Positions 1 to 4,092 of a stretch of DNA of 5,457 nucleotides are shown piece by piece (positions within the stretch are counted from its first letter, which is position 1; each line of letters starts with the position of its first letter). A program made the translations under genes and the position numbers. The DNA is from Negativicutes bacterium (GTDB taxonomy: Bacteria > Bacillota > Negativicutes > JAGOZY01): assembly GCA_018058445.1 (NCBI GenBank), contig JAGOZY010000095.1, forward strand, positions 1 through 5,457. The letters run 5' to 3'. A model generated the notes under the pieces. The model made no database searches, was not told the DNA's origin, and saw only the letters and a program-made list of their open reading frames with translations.

Positions 1-33
1 TTAAGGGAATATTTTGATTCTCTGTAAAATAAC

Positions 34-81
34 AAAAAGTACTTCTTTGGTCGACAGCTTGTGACTTATGAGGTACTTTTT
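34..81. terminator. Long hairpin with A and T tracts, possible minus-strand terminator
   Basis: The arms 34-45 (AAAAAGTACTTC) and 70-81 (GAGGTACTTTTT) pair over 12 bp with one G-U wobble. The 24-nt loop holds a second small stem (GTC-G-ACA around GCT, closed by TGTGAC, 50-65). Read on the minus strand the second arm runs into TTTTTGTTATTTT, a typical intrinsic terminator tail. On the plus strand the tail is TTTTTTTATT, so it could work both ways. The stop codon (66-68) of a short minus-strand reading frame lies inside the loop. The structure is directly visible; the terminator role is inferred. Confidence 0.5.
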
Positions 82-245
82 TTATTAGATAAATTTTCTA
101 AAGCATACTGCATAGCCCTTCGAACTTGAGTTAATTGAGCTCCTAGTTTTTCTTGTCGTTTCAGTTTTTTGAAAATTCTTCCGCACTGATTCCATTCGAA
201 TTTCTCGCAGTCCAAAGCCATTTTTTTCAAGGCGCTCTGCTTCAT
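66..245 (-). pseudogene. Short minus-strand frame, possible 3' remnant of a decayed gene
   Basis: This 59-codon frame starts at an ATG without a clear ribosome binding site and ends at TAA (66-68), inside the hairpin 34-81. Its C-terminal half (from about LKRQEKLGAQLTQ to the end ENLSNKKSTS) reads like a charged amphipathic helix, as in the tails of many small regulators or coiled-coil proteins. The N-terminal half is less protein-like. Other minus-strand frames just upstream carry fragments broken by stops, which would fit a gene with several frameshifts. The link of stop codon to terminator-like hairpin is the main support. I recognise no family, and a chance open frame is a serious alternative. 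Confidence 0.2.
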
Positions 246-620
246 GAAAAAAGTGGACTGGACTTAGCGCTTGTTCTCACTTCATCAGGCTTACGAATTA
301 ATCGCAAAAAATCCGAAAGCGACCTTTATAGACCGTGGTCAAGTGAGTATTTGGGGTTCTTCGCGCTTGTAGACAAGGCAGAAAATGATTGTCGAACCGA
401 AGTGGAAACGAGGATGTCTTGGTTAAAAATGGTGGGTTCCGAACTTGAGCAGAGCGAATTGGACGGGTTCCATCATTTTTCCAAGAACAGAATCGTTGAG
501 AGCGTATCGGTGAAGACTGTTTTCGCCTGTCTACATAAAAAATACGATAAGTTAAACAATCAAAAAGTGGAGGGGATAAGTAGCAATTCTTTTAAAAATT
601 ATCCCTAAACAAATCCTTTA

Positions 621-649
621 TTGACAGAGATAAAAAAATTTGTTATATT
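621..649 (+). promoter_or_regulatory. SigA-type promoter of the SRPBCC-MarR operon
   Basis: A perfect -35 TTGACA (621-626) is followed after exactly 17 nt by the -10 hexamer TATATT (644-649). A TG at 641-642, one base before the -10, gives an extended -10. Transcription should start near 656, about 45 nt upstream of the first gene. It is the strongest promoter in the window, as expected for an operon held down by a repressor. Confidence 0.85.
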
Positions 650-652
650 TTA

Positions 653-666
653 ATAAGTTAACTTAT
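653..666. promoter_or_regulatory. 14-bp perfect palindrome, probable MarR operator
   Basis: ATAAGTTAACTTAT is a perfect palindrome starting three bases after the -10 and covering the expected transcription start. Its size, AT-rich character and two-fold symmetry fit operators of dimeric MarR-family winged-helix proteins, and the second gene of this operon encodes such a protein. Binding here would block RNA polymerase, so autorepression is the likely circuit. The palindrome is seen directly; its owner is inferred. Confidence 0.65.
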
Positions 667-700
667 AATAATTAAACTTACGAATGGAGACGAAGATAAA

Positions 701-1123
701 ATGTGGACTTATGAACACGAGGTAGAAGGTAAAATTGATTTAGAAAAACTATGGGAACTTTATAGCGATGTTAGTCAGTGGTCAAAGTGGGACCCATCTA
801 TGGAGAAAGTTGAAATGTTTGGCCCGTTTGCAACAGGAACAAAATGTACCCATCATATGACCGGAATGCCACCGATTGAAGTTACTTTGACCGAAGTAAC
901 TCCTTATAAAAGTTTTACTGACGAAGCTGTAATGGCAAATTGGGGCATCACATTGCAATTTGGTCATACGATTGAAGAAAAAGGCGAAGGTGTCTTTGTG
1001 ATTCGCCATACAGTTGTTATAATGGGAGAAAATGCTCAAGCAATGGGGGAAAAAATGGGGCCAGGAATTACGGGGGATATCCCAAGCTGTATGAAAACAT
1101 TGCTTGAATTAGCGAAAAGTTAA
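701..1123 (+). CDS. SRPBCC-family ligand-binding protein (polyketide cyclase/dehydrase-like)
   Basis: This 140-residue protein has the size and pattern of a single START/Bet v1-like (SRPBCC) domain. Visible marks are an N-terminal strand (MWTYEHEVEG), a helix with the family-typical aromatic stretch VSQWSKWDPSMEKVEMFG (residues 24-41), beta strands through VTLTEVTPYKSF (61-72) and VFVIRHTVVI (98-107), and a long C-terminal helix from about 117 to 139 (ending MKTLLELAKS). The fold makes a deep hydrophobic cavity for lipids or other small hydrophobic molecules; no catalytic set can be read, so ligand and reaction are unknown. It has no signal peptide or membrane segment and should be cytosolic. 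The ATG is preceded by GGAG (685-688), 12 nt upstream, a rather long spacing. It is first in an operon with a MarR regulator 9 nt downstream and probably repressed through the palindrome at 653-666. Confidence 0.8.
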   Translation: MWTYEHEVEGKIDLEKLWELYSDVSQWSKWDPSMEKVEMFGPFATGTKCTHHMTGMPPIEVTLTEVTPYKSFTDEAVMANWGITLQFGHTIEEKGEGVFVIRHTVVIMGENAQAMGEKMGPGITGDIPSCMKTLLELAKS

Positions 1124-1127
1124 GGAG
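1122..1127 (+). promoter_or_regulatory. Ribosome binding site overlapping the upstream stop codon
   Basis: AAGGAG shares its first two bases with the TAA stop (1121-1123) of the SRPBCC gene and sits 5 nt before the ATG at 1133. The overlap implies that the two genes are on one message and that their translation may be coupled. Confidence 0.8.
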
Positions 1128-1132
1128 TCACC

Positions 1133-1573
1133 ATGAAATCGTCAAAATTTAGTTCAGCCCAAGAAAGCTCAGGATTGCTCTTTTGGCAGGTTGCGACAAT
1201 GTGGCAACGAACGATCAAAAAAGCCCTTCATACACTTGAGCTTTCTCATACTCAATTTGTGCTATTAGCTGTTATTCAGCAACTAAGCGAAGAGGGAAGA
1301 GTCGTTACTCAAAAAGAAATCTCCGACTATTCTCAAGTGGATGTCATGACGGTCTCCAGTGTACTTAGACTTCTTGAAAAGAGAGGCTGGATTAACCGAC
1401 TTGCCCACCCAACTGACACTAGGGCAAATCAAATTCGTATTACCATTGAGGGTGAAAAGTTAGTTCATTTGGCGATTCCGCTCATTGAAGGCGTAGATGA
1501 AGAATTTTTCTTTCAGGAGCCAGAGAAACTAAAAGAATTCATGACGTTATTGACTGAGCTAAAAAATAAATAA
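1133..1573 (+). CDS. MarR-family transcriptional regulator
   Basis: This 146-residue protein is a typical one-domain MarR regulator: N-terminal dimerisation helices (residues about 14-52), a winged helix-turn-helix (VVTQKEISDYSQVDVMTVSSV, about 58-78, then LRLLEKRGWINR), and a wing AHPTDTRANQIRITIEG (91-107) that keeps the conserved Asp95 and Arg97 of the D-x-R signature. A C-terminal helix (about 108-145) completes the dimer interface. MarR proteins bind palindromic operators as dimers and usually release them on binding a small aromatic or on oxidation. There is no Cys in the protein, so a thiol-based redox switch as in OhrR-type members is excluded. The palindrome at 653-666 overlapping the operon promoter is the obvious target. 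Its co-transcribed SRPBCC partner may bind, sense or process the same molecule; that is inference. Confidence 0.9.
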   Translation: MKSSKFSSAQESSGLLFWQVATMWQRTIKKALHTLELSHTQFVLLAVIQQLSEEGRVVTQKEISDYSQVDVMTVSSVLRLLEKRGWINRLAHPTDTRANQIRITIEGEKLVHLAIPLIEGVDEEFFFQEPEKLKEFMTLLTELKNK

Positions 1574-1607
1574 AAAATCCCCGGAGAAAAATTCTCCGGG
1601 GATTTTT
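1573..1607. terminator. Bidirectional intrinsic terminator between convergent genes
   Basis: The arms 1573-1588 (AAAAATCCCCGGAGAA) and 1592-1607 (TTCTCCGGGGATTTTT) pair perfectly over 16 bp around an AAA loop, with a GC-rich core and a T tract on either strand. It begins at the last base of the MarR stop codon and lies 16 nt past the end of the minus-strand IclR gene, so it can end both transcripts. Confidence 0.9.
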
Positions 1608-1623
1608 ATGTCCCATAGATATT

Positions 1624-2325
1624 CTAGTTTTCATGCCCTAAATCACGAGATATTTTAGCTGCTGCCTTACAAGTATCTTTAATTACTAAATCCAGATGCT
1701 CCCCTTGATAACGGACTGAAGGGCCGGAAACGGAAAGCGCGGCAATGACATCGCCGTGAAGATTTAAAATCGGTGCAGCGACCGACGAAACCCCATTTTG
1801 ATATTCCGCATGACTTACCGCATAGCCTTTTGTCCGGATATCTTCAAGGACACTGACTGCGACTTCCTGTCTTTTTATATGAAGGAAAGCAAGCAACACC
1901 TTGCCAGCTGCACCGGAAACCAACGGCAACATTTCTCCGACTTGAATGCTGGATCGAAGCGGCTCAAGACCTTCTGCCCGTTCGACACACACCCGATTCC
2001 CCTTTTGCTCGACATAGAGGCTCACCGTTTCTTTTGTGTGATCTCGCAGCTCCCGCATGATAGGAAGAGAAAGACGCCGATAATCCATCGTTGTAAGATA
2101 GGACTTACTAAAATGGAGCACTCGAACCCCCAGGCGATAAGCACCCGTCAACGGATTTCTAGCAATGAGCCCTCGAAGCTCGAGTGTATGGGCGATACGA
2201 AGAACTGTAGATTTCGGCAATTTTAAGCGAACCACTAAGTCAGCAACTGAAATAGGCTCTTCTTCTGTAGCAAGAACTTCTAAAAAATCAATACCTCGGT
2301 CAAGAGCTCGGACTGTTGATTCCAT
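1624..2325 (-). CDS. IclR-family transcriptional regulator with shortened effector domain
   Basis: The 233-residue protein starts with an IclR winged helix-turn-helix (residues about 5-65: RALDRGIDFLEVL, then ISVADLVVRLKLPKSTVLRI with recognition helix, wing GAYRLGVRVL). The effector domain follows (about 75-230) with typical blocks ETVSLYVEQKGNRVCVER, GEMLPLVSGAAGKVLLAFL, KGYAVSHAEYQNGVSSVAAP and VIAALSVSGPSVRY. Between LLAFL and VLEDIRTKGYAV only about 10 residues remain where E. coli IclR has about 30, so roughly 20 residues are missing in frame; core ligand-pocket strands are kept. IclR proteins sense small carboxylates or aromatics and act as repressors or activators. The ATG has AAAGGA (2335-2340) 9 nt upstream. 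It lies just downstream of a DASS carboxylate transporter on the same strand but behind a terminator, so it needs its own promoter, which I could not place. Control of that transporter is likely. Confidence 0.9.
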   Translation of the reverse strand: MESTVRALDRGIDFLEVLATEEEPISVADLVVRLKLPKSTVLRIAHTLELRGLIARNPLTGAYRLGVRVLHFSKSYLTTMDYRRLSLPIMRELRDHTKETVSLYVEQKGNRVCVERAEGLEPLRSSIQVGEMLPLVSGAAGKVLLAFLHIKRQEVAVSVLEDIRTKGYAVSHAEYQNGVSSVAAPILNLHGDVIAALSVSGPSVRYQGEHLDLVIKDTCKAAAKISRDLGHEN

Positions 2326-2403
2326 CGTGTATCGTCCTTTCTGATTTTATAGATTTAAAATGAATGAAGAAAATAAAAAAACCTCTACGTTATTTTCGTG
2401 ATA

Positions 2404-2416
2404 GATCTGTTATTTT
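2404..2416 (-). promoter_or_regulatory. 13-bp box upstream of the IclR gene, candidate operator copy 1
   Basis: On the minus strand this reads AAAATAACAGATC and ends 78 nt before the IclR start codon. The same box with one change (AAAATAACAGGTC, 4080-4092) ends 76 nt before the DASS transporter start. An extra partial copy, GAAAATAAC (2389-2397), repeats at exactly 20 bp from the GAAAATAAC of this box (2409-2417), about two helix turns, so a protein could meet both on one face. Binding by IclR is inferred. Confidence 0.4.
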
Positions 2417-2428
2417 CCTTTTAAATGA

Positions 2429-2464
2429 AAAAAGAAGACTCCTCATTTGAGGAGTCTTCTTTTT
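2429..2464 (-). terminator. Intrinsic terminator after the DASS transporter gene
   Basis: The arms 2429-2445 and 2448-2464 pair over 17 bp (core AAGACTCCTCA with TGAGGAGTCTT) around a tiny loop. Read on the minus strand the hairpin ends in TTCTTTTTTTC. It lies 30 nt past the transporter stop codon and separates that gene from the IclR gene. Confidence 0.85.
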
Positions 2465-2494
2465 GTACTTGGTTCGATTACGGATTTAAATAGA

Positions 2495-4003
2495 TCAGAC
2501 GACTAAGCCTAACCATTTCCAATAAGTTGCTGCGAGGAGCAAAATCAGACCGTAAGCAATAATTGTAAGCGGAATACCTGTTCGGATAAAATCTTTTACC
2601 GAGAAAGTATCTGTTCCGTAAGCAATCATATTCTGAGGTGCATTAACCGGCAAAATAAAGCCGAAGCTGATGACGTATTGGAGAATCATCGTCATACCGA
2701 CAATATTGATGCCAGGTGTTTTTACTTCTTGAAGCACAGCGATAATAATAGGAATCATTGCTGCCGCAAGAGCAGTTGCTGAAGCAAAGCCCAAGTGGAT
2801 GATGATCAAGAAGAGTGCGAGCACTGCCAAAATCATGAAGCTTGAAGCGTAAGTCAGGCCAAAGAATGGAACCAGTGACTTCGCCAGCCAGACACCGGCT
2901 TTGGTGTCGATGATTGCAGTTCCTAAGCTAATACCAATACCGAAGAGGAAAAGTGTTCCCCAAGCCAGTTTGTTTTGCGCATCTGGCCAATCAAGAATAT
3001 TGATACCCGGAAGGAACATAATGGTGATCGCAATAACCGTAATAGAAGAAGTGTCAAAATGGTGAATCAATTGTTTGGCCATTGGGCCAGTGACTCCGAA
3101 GTCGCCAAACGTTTTCTTCTCAAGAATCCAGAAGCAAAGAAGAAGAACAGAGATAATCATCAATTTCATTTCTTGCCGTGAAATCGGTCCAAGAGCAATC
3201 AATTCTTTCTGAATCACTTCTTGTCCGCCAGGAATTTCTTTCATTTCTGGTGGCATCATTTTTAAAAGAACGAAATAGAGAGCAATTGACATCAAAACGC
3301 TGAATGGTAGGGCGGCAATAAACCACTCACCCCAGCTGATATCATAACCTAAGATTTGTTTGATAAAATTAGTTGCAATTAAGTTCTGGGCAGCAGCGGT
3401 TTTAATACCAACGTTCCAGATACTGTCTGCTTGAGCCGTTGCAATCATCAAAATTCCGGCAAATCGAGTTTTCTTCTCCACGCCAAATGCAGAAATAATT
3501 CCCATAACAATCGGAACCATACAAGCAACACGAGCTGTTGTCGAAGGAACAAAAAAGCTAAGAGCAAATCCTGTTAAAATAACTCCAATCAGAATTCGGT
3601 TCGTTTTTGCTCCCACTAAGGAAAGAACGCGCAGAGCAATTCGTTTATCGAGTCCGGTTTTTGTCATTGCGATGGAGAGGAACAATGCCGCTCCAACGAG
3701 GGCCCAGGCAGTATTAGCAAATCCTTTAAGACCGCTTGCTAAAGCAGCACTGGTTCCGTACATGACAGTTGGCTTCGCAACGCTAGGTGCAAAACCGAGA
3801 AGAATAATCATTAAAGAAAGAATAATAGCAGCACTAGCTGGGTACGAGACACATTCGGTCATCCATAGAATAACCGAAAAAACCAAGAGAGCCAGCATGT
3901 GGTGGCCAGCGACGGGAAGTCCTTCTGGTGTTGGTAGAGAAATCATACCAATCAGAATAGCTAGAGACAGGAAGAGACCATATTTCTTTAAAAAATCGGA
4001 CAT
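2495..4003 (-). CDS. DASS/SLC13-type anion (di- or tricarboxylate) transporter
   Basis: This 502-residue protein has about 11-12 hydrophobic segments and the two-repeat plan of the divalent anion:sodium symporter family: a first repeat with LWMTECVSYPASAAI (46-60) and the substrate-site hairpin FVPSTTARVACMVPI (151-165), then a second with LGFASATALAAAMIPI (404-419) and FILPVNAPQNMIAYGT (449-464). In sodium-coupled members both hairpins carry Ser-Asn-Thr; here they read STT (154-156) and SAT (408-410), so both asparagines are missing. Likely substrates are C4 or C5-C6 carboxylates, but coupling could be sodium, proton or exchange. I chose the ATG at 4003 because AAAGGGG stands 7 nt before it; an in-frame ATG 24 nt upstream has no ribosome binding site. 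A SulP gene lies 87 nt upstream on the same strand and an IclR regulator downstream. Confidence 0.85.
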   Translation of the reverse strand: MSDFLKKYGLFLSLAILIGMISLPTPEGLPVAGHHMLALLVFSVILWMTECVSYPASAAIILSLMIILLGFAPSVAKPTVMYGTSAALASGLKGFANTAWALVGAALFLSIAMTKTGLDKRIALRVLSLVGAKTNRILIGVILTGFALSFFVPSTTARVACMVPIVMGIISAFGVEKKTRFAGILMIATAQADSIWNVGIKTAAAQNLIATNFIKQILGYDISWGEWFIAALPFSVLMSIALYFVLLKMMPPEMKEIPGGQEVIQKELIALGPISRQEMKLMIISVLLLCFWILEKKTFGDFGVTGPMAKQLIHHFDTSSITVIAITIMFLPGINILDWPDAQNKLAWGTLFLFGIGISLGTAIIDTKAGVWLAKSLVPFFGLTYASSFMILAVLALFLIIIHLGFASATALAAAMIPIIIAVLQEVKTPGINIVGMTMILQYVISFGFILPVNAPQNMIAYGTDTFSVKDFIRTGIPLTIIAYGLILLLAATYWKWLGLVV

Positions 4004-4010
4004 AGAATAA

Positions 4011-4018
4011 CCCCTTTC
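4011..4018 (-). promoter_or_regulatory. Ribosome binding site that fixes the DASS transporter start
   Basis: On the minus strand GAAAGGGG is followed after 7 nt (TTATTCT) by the ATG at 4003. The longer reading from the ATG at 4027 has only AT-rich DNA upstream and would place this site inside the coding region, so the shorter start is preferred. Confidence 0.8.
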
Positions 4019-4044
4019 AGAATACATTTTGAAGATTCAAAGAT

Positions 4045-4073
4045 ATTCTAACATTCTTTTTTCCTTGAGGGAA
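4045..4073 (-). promoter_or_regulatory. Weak candidate promoter for the DASS transporter
   Basis: On the minus strand an extended -10, TGT-TAGAAT (hexamer 4045-4050), follows a poor -35, TTCCCT (4068-4073), at 17 nt. It would start transcription about 35 nt upstream of the transporter ATG. The box at 4080-4092 lies just upstream of the -35, the usual place for an activator that helps a weak -35. The spacing is seen; promoter activity is inferred, and readthrough from SulP is the alternative. Confidence 0.3.
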
Positions 4074-4079
4074 GTTTTT

Positions 4080-4092
4080 GACCTGTTATTTT
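4080..4092 (-). promoter_or_regulatory. 13-bp box upstream of the DASS transporter, candidate operator copy 2
   Basis: AAAATAACAGGTC (minus strand) matches the box at 2404-2416 at 12 of 13 positions, in the same orientation and at nearly the same distance from the following start codon (76 against 78 nt). It overlaps the SulP stop codon (4091-4093). A shared regulator, most simply the neighbouring IclR protein, would explain the match; with AT-rich DNA, chance cannot be ruled out. Confidence 0.4.

Larger units (their letters stand above)
1..610. other. Region without a supportable gene; possible decayed or non-autonomous mobile element
   Basis: I find no gene with both a good start and a recognisable product here. 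The plus frame 147-608 is open for about 150 codons, but its first possible start is a TTG at 153 with no ribosome binding site. An internal ATG at 414 has AGG only one base away, and the translation matches no family I know. On the minus strand, 66-245 encodes a short lysine- and glutamine-rich helical-looking tail that could be the 3' end of a decayed gene, and other minus frames upstream are broken by stops. The edges resemble each other in inverted orientation: 1-15 (TTAAGGGAATATTTT) and the complement of 595-609 (TTTAGGGATAATTTT) agree at 12 of 15 bases. A 7-bp inverted repeat (GGGATAA 573-579, TTATCCC 599-605) lies at the right edge. An element remnant is inference only. Confidence 0.3.

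Noticed and set aside
572..606. Inverted repeat GGGATAA/TTATCCC as a terminator.
   Set aside because: The stem is AT-rich and short with a 19-nt loop, and neither strand has a U tract directly after it. It is noted only as part of the possible element edge.
1798..2226. Plus-strand open frame of 142 codons.
   Set aside because: It lies wholly antisense inside the well-supported IclR gene, has no ribosome binding site and encodes a low-credibility protein.
2345..2375. TATAAA (2346-2351, minus strand) as the -10 of the IclR gene.
   Set aside because: The matching -35 is very poor, and transcription would start inside or next to the ribosome binding site, leaving almost no leader.
3672..4010. 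Plus-strand open frame of 112 codons.
   Set aside because: It is antisense to the N-terminal membrane segments of the DASS transporter; its alanine- and arginine-rich composition is the usual shadow of a hydrophobic coding strand.
4004..4027. Eight-residue N-terminal extension of the DASS transporter from the ATG at 4027.
   Set aside because: No ribosome binding site precedes it, whereas AAAGGGG stands at ideal spacing before the ATG at 4003 and lies within the would-be extension.
4055..4078. Possible hairpin between SulP and DASS (TTCC-TTGAG-GGAA with flanking A and T tracts).
   Set aside because: The stem is only 4 bp, and on the minus strand it is followed by A residues, not U, so it would not terminate SulP transcription.
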